Assembly (NCBI GenBank): GCA_002360945.1
Contig: DERO01000012.1
Location: 50,006-114,005, forward strand
Direction of reading: 5' to 3'
DNA from: Leclercia adecarboxylata
Lineage (GTDB): Bacteria > Pseudomonadota > Gammaproteobacteria > Enterobacterales > Enterobacteriaceae
DNA: 64,000 nt
The notes under the pieces were generated by a model. It was not told where the DNA came from, searched no databases, and saw only the letters and a list, made by a program, of their open reading frames with translations. Positions 25,801-35,732 of this stretch are shown here, one piece after another (positions within the stretch are counted from its first letter, which is position 1; each line of letters begins with the position of its first letter). A program made the translations under genes and the position numbers.

Positions 25801-28279
25801 CATCCGCCCCGGCCGCTTTACGAATCACCAGCGGGGTGAGCAGATCTTTCAGCGCGTTACCCCATTTTGGATCGGCCCCCATCTGCACGCCGGTGTTCAC
25901 TTCCAGAACATGGTCCGGGGTCATGAACAGTTTGGCGTGGACGTGGGAGGAGCCCTCATCGCCCAGATCGCTGTTACGCATCACCAGCGCCGCAAAGGAG
26001 TTGGCCTCCAGTTGGTTGAGCATGTTCAGCCCCTGGGTACGGCTCAGGTAGTAGAAGCGGTCCCCGTCCTGCAGCATCTCCATCTGCGTCTCAAAGACGA
26101 AGTTAAAGGTAGAGCCGAGCATGCCGCCGAACTCCATCTTCCGTTCCGCCAGGCCGCCAATCCAGAAGTCGACCATGTTCAGGCCGGACTCTTTGCTCGC
26201 CCAGGCCCCGGTGCTGTTGAAGAAATCAAAGGCATCGGCGCGGGTGGCATCGTCGGCCGGGCCAAACAGCAGGAACTCAACCGCCGCGCGTTTTTCGGCA
26301 ATGGTGGTGGCGTTGAGGATCAGCTGATGCTGGCCATAGGCGGCCATAAAGTTGAGGATCGAGGCGGTATTTTTCAGGTTCGCGGCGAAATCGGCCCAGC
26401 TCTCATAGGGTTTCAGCTCGCTGTTGCCGGTGAGGGTGAAGAACTGTTCGCGGGCCTGGTTAAAGGTCGGCATAAAGGTGTCGCGGCCGCGGGCGATGTT
26501 GAGCGCGCCGAGATCCAGCGGCAGGCCGACCAGGTTATTACGCAGCGCTCCGGTCAGAAACTCATCGATCTCGTTCCCCACCTGACGGGTCATGCCGCGC
26601 ACGATGGCACCGATGGCCGCCTGGTTGTCCATCGAGCCGTTGTTATCGAAGGCCAGCGGGTTGAGGAAGGCCTGGATCAGACCCAGGTCATCGCTCTGCA
26701 TATCAAAAGTGGTGCGATCCACGGTCTCGGTCAGCATCGAGTGGCCGAAGCGGTACACCACATGAGCGAACTCCGCGAAGATCGCCGGGTTGATGTCGGC
26801 GGTGTTCGAGAAGACGAACGGGTCGACTGCCGGCTGCACGGAACGGGCAAACTCTTCAAACACCAGGTGCTGGTATTCCATCTCGGTGGTGAAGCGACCG
26901 GCCTGGAACAGGTATTCGCCGTTCCACACCAGGGCGCTGGTATCCGCCGGGATCTCGGTGATCTGATGATTCGGCATCAGCCACTGGTTGATAACGCTGA
27001 TATCGCCGGAGCCGAGAATAGTGGCTTTATACTGCTCCACCAGACGGTTATGTTCGTCGTGGAACACCGAATGTACCGCGGTTAAGCCGATGTTCTCGTT
27101 GCCGCGGCCGTCGCCGGTGATGAAGTGACGGTCGAGCAGTTCGTTATCGTAGGTACCGGCTTCTGGCGCGCCGCCGATGGCATCATTGGTATCGGCCAGC
27201 AGGTTGCCGTTGGCGTCAAATTTCGGCACCGCCGTGTGCGCGATGTCATCGAGGAAGGCATGGCCGGTGCGCAGGGTGTCGGAAGGCAGTAAACCGCCGT
27301 TGGCCTCCACCAGCCCGTGAAGGGTGACAATCTGCACCTTCCCGTTGGCGCTCAACATCAGGTTGCCGTAGCGGTCGGTCGCCAGCAGCGGCACGTTGAA
27401 AATATCCGCATCGGTCAGCTGAATACCAAGGAACTGCAGGGCATGGGCTTTGACCTCACCCCAGGTGGCGATCCCGTGCGCGCCGTTCAGCAGATGACCG
27501 GTTGGCTCGGGCTTGCCATCGATGATGGTGAATTCGCGCAGGAAGATCTGGTGCGACGGATGGGAGGTGTAGGTCTGGTTCTGATCGATCCACGGGGTGG
27601 TGGTGTTGACGGTGTTGTGGGTGGCATCCACCTTGGCCCGGGTGAGGATCATGAAGTTGGTCGGGGAGCCCTCTTTGTACAACGGATCGTCCGGCATCAG
27701 CGGGATAAAGACGATCCCGTTGCCCTCTTTGGGGATCAGATCCAGACCGTGGTCAAAGAACTGGCCGAAGAAGGTCATCCAGCCGTTGAAGGCGGGCGAC
27801 AGACCAATATCCGGGGAGAGGTTCGGGATGGACAGGCTGCCGTTCTCGCTGGTGCCGCCCCCCGGGGCGTCTTTGAGTCCGTCCGCCGCTTCAACTGCCG
27901 CCGGGTTATTAGTGCTCTGGTCGGAAATAATATTACTGATGGTGCGGGGGTCAGAATCGGTCACCACGCCGTTAGGGCCGGAGATACTCAGATATTTGGC
28001 CAGCTCGGGATTGTTCTGAATGGCTTGCAGATCCAGCGGCACCAGCCGGGGCATGGTCTGGTCGGCAGAGCCGTACAGCTCCTGGCCCGGTAACAGGTTG
28101 TTCCAGGAGCCGTCCACGGTACGTATGCCGTACGGGAGCAGCGGGTCACCTACCGCATCACGCAGCGCATCGCCGTTGACGGTGCCATCGGCATTCGTGG
28201 CGGATTCGGAGATCTTGATCTGCTTGAGAATAAATTCGAGGTCATGCAGCGTGACAGTAAAATCATATTGTTCGGCCAT
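22859..28279 (-). CDS. Secreted RTX-repeat animal-type haem peroxidase
   Basis: The product has 1806 residues, without a signal peptide. Peroxidase-cyclooxygenase motifs are complete: distal His in 'FFGQFFDHG' (about His177), 'GDGRGNENIGLTAVHSVFHD' (389-408) with 'EHNRL', proximal His in 'YRFGHSML' (about His513) and 'LNIARGRD' (593-600). RTX nonapeptides (GGxGxDxL type) lie at about 850-980 and 1535-1745, with a non-repetitive part between containing two tandem cadherin/Ig-like segments. The C-terminus 'SIQLTDFQLG' resembles a type I secretion signal. Family knowledge: bacterial peroxicins of this class are exported by type I systems and fold on binding calcium; their haem is taken up by the folded domain. 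Role (oxidative defence, antimicrobial or adhesion) is not known from sequence. It is the first gene of the secretion operon, with GAGG 9 nt before ATG. Confidence 0.93.
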   Translation of the reverse strand: MAEQYDFTVTLHDLEFILKQIKISESATNADGTVNGDALRDAVGDPLLPYGIRTVDGSWNNLLPGQELYGSADQTMPRLVPLDLQAIQNNPELAKYLSISGPNGVVTDSDPRTISNIISDQSTNNPAAVEAADGLKDAPGGGTSENGSLSIPNLSPDIGLSPAFNGWMTFFGQFFDHGLDLIPKEGNGIVFIPLMPDDPLYKEGSPTNFMILTRAKVDATHNTVNTTTPWIDQNQTYTSHPSHQIFLREFTIIDGKPEPTGHLLNGAHGIATWGEVKAHALQFLGIQLTDADIFNVPLLATDRYGNLMLSANGKVQIVTLHGLVEANGGLLPSDTLRTGHAFLDDIAHTAVPKFDANGNLLADTNDAIGGAPEAGTYDNELLDRHFITGDGRGNENIGLTAVHSVFHDEHNRLVEQYKATILGSGDISVINQWLMPNHQITEIPADTSALVWNGEYLFQAGRFTTEMEYQHLVFEEFARSVQPAVDPFVFSNTADINPAIFAEFAHVVYRFGHSMLTETVDRTTFDMQSDDLGLIQAFLNPLAFDNNGSMDNQAAIGAIVRGMTRQVGNEIDEFLTGALRNNLVGLPLDLGALNIARGRDTFMPTFNQAREQFFTLTGNSELKPYESWADFAANLKNTASILNFMAAYGQHQLILNATTIAEKRAAVEFLLFGPADDATRADAFDFFNSTGAWASKESGLNMVDFWIGGLAERKMEFGGMLGSTFNFVFETQMEMLQDGDRFYYLSRTQGLNMLNQLEANSFAALVMRNSDLGDEGSSHVHAKLFMTPDHVLEVNTGVQMGADPKWGNALKDLLTPLVIRKAAGADVNGDGKADGAYLKYSGDGHVVLGGSAGNDTLIGGKGIDSLWGDGGNDRLDGGDEADTVHGGDGDDIITDTGTPVGGADFLHGDAGNDVIFSGNGNDLSFGGSGQDFIVVGEDAQEVFGGLDNDFILGGSGADALLGNEGDDWLEGGDGFDSLTGENSELFFNSTIVGHDVLNGQGNDTDYDGEAGDDIMVQGAGIQRNNGMAGFDWAIHKGDVVGANSDLGIPIFVNQQEFILRDRFDLVEGLSGWKFNDVLTGTDQPLGTAPVQGTPLSNNLTLEGVARINGLDKVVGSNLINGAVNGVVLNPDNGADILLGGGGSDRIMGKAGNDIIDGDAWLNVRIEVRDANGAVIKSADSMNELKAEMLNGTLNPGQLHIVREILNDGNKGETDIALYRDVNGNYNFTRNADGSLTVNHATVSANLPFGDGTDRLLNMEKLEFGDNTQLWVTAQKATGDVNISNSAPGVGDLLRVNTANLADGNGLAGNLPITYTWQALIGGQWRDQATGTEFRVGDNLAGTQLRVNASFTDRMGDAESLVSAVTSAVGPRDQPTRGVPVVSDLTPTRTLAVTADVSGITDGDGLTNGNNFRYQWQMSSGLGFINIVGATAATFVPTQATMERQLRVVVTVTDDEGNPSVTLTSAPTQLVGNIVTGNNGANTLFGTAGSDYIDGGAGNDTLLGLAGDDVLIGGTGNDDLDGGAGADQMAGGVGNDTYHVDDAGDVITEAVNAGTDLVEVTAASYVMADNLENLTYTGTGNFNGTGNALANTMTGGRGNDTLNGMDGDDTLFGLAGNDTLIGGNGNDGLDGGLGADAMTGGLGNDTYTVDNAGDTVVEGVNGGTDTVRVSLNTYTLTQDVEVLTFTGNGGFTGTGNALANTLTGGTGVDRLNGAGGNDTLTGAGGNDFFIFGAGFGQDTITDFDSNPTGGQDLINLQARGITAANFNSNITMTTSGTSTILNFANGDKITLLNTAVSSIQLTDFQLG

Positions 28280-29042
28280 AATTAATTACCTCAATCTTGA
28301 ATCGCTATCATCATTCTTTTTCGCTGTTTAAAAAGCGTGCGAAAAGAACGTGCCGGGTCATACGGGATTACGCTATTGCTGGTGATTGCATTAATATGCT
28401 CCGTGTAAAGTCGTTAATGACAATACCCTTTCGCCCACTATTTCCGGGGTTACGGGAGTGAATTTTGGGTAAGTTTATTTATCCCTCCTGTGGAGAGATA
28501 AATAAAATCACTAACGGACTCGACGCTTAGAATGTGCATGGACATTCAAAGGGTTAGGGCCATGGATGACAATGTTTTAGCGGGGCTTAACGAATGTTTA
28601 AAAGTGTTATCACATGTTACTGTCTCGCTATAAAGTTAACTATGAAGGGTCTTTATCTTCCCACAATCATACTTTTTTATGAGCCCTGAGAGGCCCGGTT
28701 ATTATTTTATCTACGCCATTTTTGCAGAGTTGTACAACTTTCATCGCGCTGTCTATATTTTCGAAATTATTTTGGTCGGGTTTCTGTTGAGCTTTAAAAT
28801 TATTTAGCAGGCGAATTTATTTTTTTTAATTTCTGGGGTGGCAAGAATAATATTACCAGGCGAAGTAATATTTGAATGGCTGGTCAAATTTAATAATAGC
28901 GGGGGAGTATCAGAAAATATTTAATCGCTTTTGTAATTGATAATTATTCCGCCTGTATTGCGAACGTTCGCATAACGCCTGGCAGAGAGGGCTGTGTTAT
29001 GATAAAGAACTCCTTAACTCAACTTCTTACGATGTAACGTCT
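28280..29042. other. Divergent intergenic region between peroxidase operon and nanR
   Basis: The 763 bp are clearly AT-rich, unlike both neighbours. They hold the promoter region of the peroxidase operon (minus) and of nanR (plus). No gene-like frame is visible. A perfect 14-bp palindrome lies at 28959-28972 and a TATGAT -10-like hexamer at 28998-29003, 40 bp before nanR. Confidence 0.65.
28959..28972. promoter_or_regulatory. Palindromic operator candidate upstream of nanR
   Basis: TGCGAACGTTCGCA is a perfect palindrome. The AACGTT centre is typical of LacI-family operators, but no LacI-family gene is in the window. It ends 25 bp upstream of the TATGAT hexamer, so it would sit at or just upstream of the -35 region of nanR. 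Confidence 0.35.
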
Positions 29043-29828
29043 ATGACAATATCCAGCGAAAAACAGGCAGATTCCACCCCGGAAACCATTGGGCATGCAT
29101 TACGCCGTCGCCCGCTAGCGCGCAAAAAATTGTCCGAGATGGTGGAAGAAGAGCTGGAGCAGATGATCCGTCGTCGCGAGTTCGCCGAAGGGGAGCAGCT
29201 TCCGTCCGAGCGTGAGCTGATGGCCTTTTTTAATGTCGGTCGCCCCTCGGTCCGTGAAGCCCTGGCGGCGCTTAAACGCAAAGGGCTGGTGCAGATCCAG
29301 AACGGCGAGCGCGCCCGCATTTCGCGTCCGTCAGCGGATACCATCATCAGCGAGCTTTCCGGCATGGCGAAAGATTTTCTCGCCCATCCGGGCGGGATTG
29401 CCCACTTCGAGCAACTGCGCCTGTTCTTTGAATCGAGCCTGGTGCGCCATGCCGCCCAGCATGCCAGCAAGGCGCAGATCGCTCTGCTGGAAAAAGCGCT
29501 GGAGCTGAACAGCCAGTCGCTGGATGACAACGCGCTCTTTATCCGCTCCGACGTTGAGTTTCATCGCGTGCTGGCGGAGATCCCCAACAACCCTATCTTT
29601 ATGGCCATTCACGTGGCCCTGATCGACTGGCTGATCGCCGCCCGTCCGACGGTACCCGAGCAGGCGCTGCGCGAGCACAATAACACCAGTTATCAGCAGC
29701 ATATCGCCATCTTTGAGGCGATCCGCAATCAGGATCCCGATGCGGCTGAACAGGCTCTGCAGGCGCACCTCACCAGCGTTTTCGCCACCTGGCACGCCTT
29801 CGAGCAGAGCAAAAAGCGTCGCAAGTAG
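29043..29828 (+). CDS. nanR: Sialic acid-responsive transcriptional repressor NanR
   Basis: The product has 261 residues of the GntR/FadR family. The stretch '[20 protein letters not shown]' to '[20 protein letters not shown]' (winged helix, about 23-85) is nearly identical to E. coli NanR, and the C-terminal FCD ligand domain follows. Family knowledge: it represses nan genes by binding GGTATA repeats and is released by N-acetylneuraminate. Such a site lies at 29897-29919. The gene is immediately upstream of nanA, as in E. coli. Confidence 0.96.
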   Translation: MTISSEKQADSTPETIGHALRRRPLARKKLSEMVEEELEQMIRRREFAEGEQLPSERELMAFFNVGRPSVREALAALKRKGLVQIQNGERARISRPSADTIISELSGMAKDFLAHPGGIAHFEQLRLFFESSLVRHAAQHASKAQIALLEKALELNSQSLDDNALFIRSDVEFHRVLAEIPNNPIFMAIHVALIDWLIAARPTVPEQALREHNNTSYQQHIAIFEAIRNQDPDAAEQALQAHLTSVFATWHAFEQSKKRRK

Positions 29829-29896
29829 TTCCCACGATCGTTTAGTGAACTGGATCGCGTTCTGCGCATTTCGTTGATGTTTGTTTCGGTCTTGCT

Positions 29897-29919
29897 GGTA
29901 TAACAGGTATAAAGGTCTA
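29897..29919 (+). promoter_or_regulatory. NanR operator upstream of nanA
   Basis: GGTATA at 29897-29902 and 29906-29911 and the degenerate GGTCTA at 29914-29919 show the 9- and 8-bp spacing of the E. coli NanR site. The third repeat carries one change. The TATAA sequences inside it can serve as -10 elements, so a bound repressor would block the promoter. Confidence 0.85.
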
Positions 29920-29955
29920 CAGTCATAACATCATCACTACACACTCGAGGTTTGT

Positions 29956-30855
29956 ATGTCAGTTACGCTGAAAGGGGTTATGCCCGCACTTCTTACGCCG
30001 TTTAATGACCAGCAGCAGCTGGATACCCAAAGCCTGCGCCAGCTGGTGCGGTTCAATATCGCCCAGGGAATGGACGGCCTCTACGTCGGCGGATCCACCG
30101 GCGAAGCCTTTGTGCAGAGCATCGCGGAACGTCAGGAAGTGCTTGAAATCGTGGCCGAAGAAGCAAAAGGGAAACTCACTCTGATTGCCCACGTCGGCAC
30201 CGTCAGCACCCATGAGAGCCAGCAGCTCGCCCGGGCCGCCAGCCGTTTTGGCTATAACGCCGTCTCTGCCGTGACGCCGTTCTACTATCCGTTCAGCTTT
30301 GAAGAGCACTGCGATCACTACCGGGGGATCATTGATTCTGCAGAAGGGCTGCCGATGGTGGTGTACAACATTCCGGCCCTCAGCGGGGTGAAACTCTCTC
30401 TGGATCAGATCAACACCCTGGTGACCCTGCCGGGCGTGGGTGCCCTGAAGCAGACCTCCGGGGATCTCTTCCAGATGGAGCAGATCCGCCGGGCGCACCC
30501 GGATCTGGTGCTGTACAACGGCTACGATGAGATCTTTGCGTCCGGCCTGCTGGCGGGAGCAGATGGCGGGATCGGCAGCACCTATAACATCATGGGCTGG
30601 CGCTATCAGGGGATCGTCAACGCCCTGAAAGAGGGGGATATCGCCACCGCTCAGGCGCTGCAGACAAAATGCAATGAGGTTATCGATCTGCTGATCAAGG
30701 TCGGGGTGTTCCGCGGCCTGAAAACGGTGCTGCACTACATGGGCGTGATTGACGTTCCGCTGTGCCGTAAGCCGTTTGCGCCGGTGGATGAAAAATACCT
30801 GCCCGAGCTGCGGGCCCTGGCGCAACAACTCCAGCAAGAAAAAGAACAAGGTTAA
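29956..30855 (+). CDS. nanA: N-acetylneuraminate lyase
   Basis: The product has 299 residues, near the E. coli length of 297. It cleaves N-acetylneuraminate to N-acetylmannosamine and pyruvate in the cytoplasm. DHDPS/NAL family motifs are present: 'GGSTGEAF' (pyruvate-binding Ser-Thr near 47-48), 'YNIPALSGV' with the catalytic Tyr near 137, and 'ALKQTSGD' with the Schiff-base Lys near 165. It is the first gene of nanATKQ under the NanR operator. Confidence 0.97.
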   Translation: MSVTLKGVMPALLTPFNDQQQLDTQSLRQLVRFNIAQGMDGLYVGGSTGEAFVQSIAERQEVLEIVAEEAKGKLTLIAHVGTVSTHESQQLARAASRFGYNAVSAVTPFYYPFSFEEHCDHYRGIIDSAEGLPMVVYNIPALSGVKLSLDQINTLVTLPGVGALKQTSGDLFQMEQIRRAHPDLVLYNGYDEIFASGLLAGADGGIGSTYNIMGWRYQGIVNALKEGDIATAQALQTKCNEVIDLLIKVGVFRGLKTVLHYMGVIDVPLCRKPFAPVDEKYLPELRALAQQLQQEKEQG

Positions 30856-30865
30856 GACCACGCCC

Positions 30866-30887
30866 GATGCCGGGCCTGCCCGGCATC
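30866..30887 (+). repeat. Perfect hairpin between nanA and nanT
   Basis: GATGCCGGGC-CT-GCCCGGCATC forms a 10-bp stem without a U-tract. It lies 10 bp after nanA. It could stabilise nanA mRNA or attenuate read-through, but is not a standard terminator. Confidence 0.6.
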
Positions 30888-30943
30888 ACTGAAGCTGTAC
30901 CCTACAAAAACAGCGTATGGGTTTACCCATTGCGGAGACTGAC

Positions 30944-32421
30944 ATGAATACAATGACACAAAATGTCCCGTGGTATCGTTGCCTCAACCGTCAACAGTGG
31001 CGTGCGTTTTCTGCCGCCTGGGTCGGTTACGTTCTTGATGGTTTTGATTTTGTTCTGATCGCCCTCGTTCTCACCGATATAAAAACCGAATTCGGCCTGA
31101 CCACCCTGCACGCCGCGAGCCTGATCTCCGCCGCCTTTATCTCCCGCTGGTTCGGCGGCCTGATGCTGGGCGCGATGGGCGATCGCTACGGTCGCCGCCT
31201 GGCGATGGTGAGCAGTATTGTTCTCTTCTCCGTGGGCACCCTGGCGTGCGGCCTGGCCCAAGGGTACACCACCATGTTCATTGCCCGTCTGGTGATCGGC
31301 ATGGGGATGGCGGGGGAGTATGGCTCCAGCGCCACTTACGTCATCGAAAGCTGGCCAAAGCAGCTGCGCAATAAAGCCAGCGGGTTCCTGATTTCCGGCT
31401 TCTCCGTCGGCGCGGTTGTGGCGGCCCAGGTCTACAGCCTGGTGGTGCCGGAGTGGGGCTGGCGGGCGCTGTTCTTCATCGGCATTCTGCCGATTATTTT
31501 TGCCCTGTGGCTGCGTAAAAACATCCCGGAAGCCGAAGACTGGAAGGAAAAGCAGCAGAGCAAAACCCCGGTTAAGACCATGGTGGACATTCTTTATCGC
31601 GGCGAACATCGGTTCATCAACATCGCCATGACGCTGGTAGCGGCCGTCTCCCTGTGGTTCTGCTTCGCGGGCCAGCTGAACAGCGCCGCCATTGTCGCCG
31701 TGCTCGGCCTGCTGTGTGCGGGGATCTTTATCAGCTTTATGGTGCAGAGCAACGGCAAACGCTGGCCGACCGGCGTCACCCTGATGGTGGTGGTGCTGTT
31801 CGCCTTCCTCTACTCCTGGCCTATCCAGGCTCTGTTGCCTACGTATCTGAAAACCGATCTGGCGTACGATCCTGCCACCGTCGCCCAGGTGCTGTTCTTC
31901 AGCGGCTTTGGCTCTGCGGCGGGCTGCTGCGCCGGGGGCTTCCTCGGGGACTGGTTAGGCACGCGGAAAGCCTATGTTTATAGCCTGCTGGCCTCGCAGC
32001 TGCTGATTATCCCGGTGTTCACCATCGGCGGCAGCAGCGTCTGGGTGCTGGGCCTGCTGCTCTTCTTCCAGCAGATGTTCGGCCAGGGGATCTCCGGGAT
32101 CCTGCCGAAACTGATCGGCGGCTACTTTGATACCGAGCAGCGCGCGGCCGGGCTCGGCTTTACCTACAACGTCGGCGCATTGGGTGGCGCACTGGCTCCG
32201 GTGCTGGGGGCCTTTATCGCCCAGCGTCTGGATCTGGGCACCGCGCTCTGTTCGCTGTCGTTCGGCCTGACCTTTGTCGTCATCCTGCTGATTGGCTTTG
32301 ATATGCCGTCCCGTGTGCAGCGCTGGCTGCACCCTGAAGCCCTGCGGACCCATGATGCCATCGACGGCAAACCTTTTAGCGGTGCCCTGATCGCGTCAGA
32401 TGCATTACAGAGAGCGTCAAG

Positions 32422-32425
<4 letters not shown>
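30944..32425 (+). CDS. nanT: Sialic acid:H+ symporter NanT (MFS)
   Basis: The product has 493 residues, against 496 in E. coli. ATG 30944 ([12 protein letters not shown]) aligns with the E. coli start; an upstream in-frame start at 30917 adds residues absent from the family. Motifs: '[16 protein letters not shown]' (helix 1), '[10 protein letters not shown]' (MFS loop 2-3) and '[18 protein letters not shown]'. It is an inner membrane importer of N-acetylneuraminate with about 14 membrane segments and the extra central segments typical of NanT. Its stop overlaps nanK by 4 nt; nanE is absent between them. Confidence 0.97.
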
Positions 32426-33758
<1,333 letters not shown>

Positions 33759-33763
33759 AGGCT

Positions 33764-33790
33764 AAAAAAAAGCCCGCGTATGCGGGCTTT
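33764..33790 (-). terminator. Terminator of the RIO kinase gene (between convergent nanQ and RIO genes)
   Basis: AAAGCCCGC-ATAC-GCGGGCTTT followed by TTTTT on the minus strand. The plus-strand orientation has only three T after the stem, so it probably works mainly for the minus-strand gene. Confidence 0.85.
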
Positions 33791-33797
33791 CACGGCG

Positions 33798-34652
33798 TTA
33801 GTCGTCTTCGCGCTCTCTGACCGCGCGCTGGCGTTCGTAGTACTCATCTTCTGCCGAAACGATCTCATCCAGCAAGGAATCCATATCCACAGCATGGGTC
33901 TCTTCGACGAACAGCCCGGTGAGCGGGGTTTCCGGGGTGAGTTTGCCGTCTTCATAGAGCATCCAGATCTCTTTCCCATAGCGCGTTTTCAGTAGCTGCG
34001 GGGCGAACTGACCGTAATACTCGGTGATATTATTCACATCGCGTTCAAACATGGACTGCGCATGGTTGTTGGCGGCGGCATCCACCGCCTGCGGCAGGTC
34101 GATAATCACCGGCCCCTGGTCATCAAGCAGCACGTTAAACTCGGACAGATCGCCGTGGACAATACCGGCACACAGCATGCGCACGATATTGCGGATCATG
34201 GTGTCGAAATCTTTTACGGCCTCTGCTTCCGTTAAGGACACATCGCTCAGGCGTGGCGCAACGGTGCCTTCACCGTCGGTGACCAATTCCATCAGCAGCA
34301 CGCCGTCGAGACACATATAGGGCTGCGGCACGCGCACCCCGGCGTTGGCCAGGCGGAATAACGCATCGACCTCTGCGGTGTGCCAGACCTCTTCCTGCTG
34401 CTTACGGCCGAACTTTGAGCCTTTCTGCATGGCGCGCGCGTCACGCGTATTGCGGACTTTGCGGCCTTCCTGATACTGCACGGCCTGCTTAAAGCTGCGC
34501 TGTGACGCTTCCTTGTACACTTTGGCACACTGAATCTGGTCCCCGCATAGGACAGTGTAAACGTCAGCCTCTTTGCCGCTTTTCAGGCGTTGAAGCACGT
34601 TGTCTATCAGGCCGTCATCGACCAGGGGCTGGAGTCTGTTTGGGATTTTCAT
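33798..34652 (-). CDS. RIO-type serine protein kinase
   Basis: The product has 284 residues from ATG 34652 (MKIPNRLQPL). A longer frame from 34703 adds a Lys/Arg-rich tail without family support. RIO-kinase features are all visible: the nucleotide loop 'SGKEADVYTVL', the ATP-anchoring Lys in 'CAKVYKEA', the catalytic loop 'GIVHGDLSEFNVLL' and the metal-binding 'VIIDLPQAVD'. Family knowledge: related to PA4780-type bacterial RIO kinases; substrates are not known. The C-terminal tail is highly acidic/basic ('EDEYYERQRAVREREDD'). It is a single gene. Confidence 0.9.
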   Translation of the reverse strand: MKIPNRLQPLVDDGLIDNVLQRLKSGKEADVYTVLCGDQIQCAKVYKEASQRSFKQAVQYQEGRKVRNTRDARAMQKGSKFGRKQQEEVWHTAEVDALFRLANAGVRVPQPYMCLDGVLLMELVTDGEGTVAPRLSDVSLTEAEAVKDFDTMIRNIVRMLCAGIVHGDLSEFNVLLDDQGPVIIDLPQAVDAAANNHAQSMFERDVNNITEYYGQFAPQLLKTRYGKEIWMLYEDGKLTPETPLTGLFVEETHAVDMDSLLDEIVSAEDEYYERQRAVREREDD

Positions 34653-34721
34653 GCGGCTTTTATAGCGCATTTTTGCCGCTTTTCGTACCAAAAAAGCAGG
34701 CAAATATCGTCTTCCAGAGGA

Positions 34722-35630
34722 TTAACGTATTGCCTGACCCTCACAGCAGGCTTTGACCGCCTCATACAGTAACCTGACGCCCGCCGAGAGCTGCTTGCGG
34801 TGCGGGCAGATCATGTTCAGCGGCACGCTCTCGCCCGCGTAGTCTTGCATTAAGACCTGCAGCCGACCGGCGCGGACATCTTCCGCGACATCCAGCCAGG
34901 ATTTGTACGCCACGCCCGCCCCGGAGACCGCCAGGCGGCGGATCACCTCGGCATCATCGCTCATCATGCTGCCGCTGACGTTGACGCTGTGCGTCCCGCC
35001 GTCGCGGAAGAAGGTCCAGCGATCGTGCAGGCGTCCGCGCAGGACAAAGGTGAGGGCGTTGACCCGGCTTAATTCTTCAGGATGATTAAGATCGCCGTAA
35101 CGGGCGACCCACTCGGGCGACGCCACCAGCACGCGGCGGTTATCCGGGGCGACGGGGAGGGCAATATAGGAGGCATCTTCCGGCATACCGTAGCGAAAGG
35201 CGATATCGACCGGATCCTTAAAAACATCCGCCACCTGATCGGAGAAAAAGATGCGCAGCCGCAGTGCCGGATAACGCTCGTCAAAGACCTGAAACACCGG
35301 CAAGAGCAAGTTGCGGCCTAAATCCGACGGAACGGCAATCTGTAGGGTGCCGGCGATCTCCTCTTCCGGGGCCTGGATTTTTTGCATCCCGGCGTACATG
35401 GCATCCAGCATCTGTCGCGCGTAAGGGAGCCAGGCTTCACCTTCCGGCGTCAGTCGCAGGCTGCGGGTGGAGCGCGCAAACAGCCGGATGGCCAGGGACG
35501 ACTCCAGCCGTTTGATGGCGGCGCTGACCTGCGCCGGCTGGACGCCCGCCTCTCGTGCCGCATCGCTGAAGCTGCTCAGGGCAGCGACGCGAACGAACAG
35601 TATCAGATCCTCAAGCCGCACCATTTTCAT
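34722..35630 (-). CDS. LysR family transcriptional regulator
   Basis: The product has 302 residues. The N-terminal winged helix-turn-helix is typical ('FVRVAALSSFSDAAREAGVQ', 'AQVSAAIKRLESSLAIRLFA'), followed by a substrate-binding domain in the CrgA-like group ('AVPSDLGRNLLLPVFQVFDE'). It is divergent from the alcohol dehydrogenase-like gene with 102 bp between starts, so that gene is the likely target. The inducer is unknown. Confidence 0.93.
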   Translation of the reverse strand: MKMVRLEDLILFVRVAALSSFSDAAREAGVQPAQVSAAIKRLESSLAIRLFARSTRSLRLTPEGEAWLPYARQMLDAMYAGMQKIQAPEEEIAGTLQIAVPSDLGRNLLLPVFQVFDERYPALRLRIFFSDQVADVFKDPVDIAFRYGMPEDASYIALPVAPDNRRVLVASPEWVARYGDLNHPEELSRVNALTFVLRGRLHDRWTFFRDGGTHSVNVSGSMMSDDAEVIRRLAVSGAGVAYKSWLDVAEDVRAGRLQVLMQDYAGESVPLNMICPHRKQLSAGVRLLYEAVKACCEGQAIR

Positions 35631-35732
35631 CTCCCGAGTATAAGTCTTGTCTCCGCGAGGCTATTTTTCCCGTCACAGCTTCGCTTTACCATCAAATTAT
35701 TGCGACACAGTGGATAAAACGCCGGAGACATT

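Noticed and set aside
23666..27085. Plus-strand open frames of 469 and 446 codons opposite the peroxidase gene
   Set aside because: They are shadows of the RTX and peroxidase coding sequence; the minus strand has full family motifs and the plus strand none.
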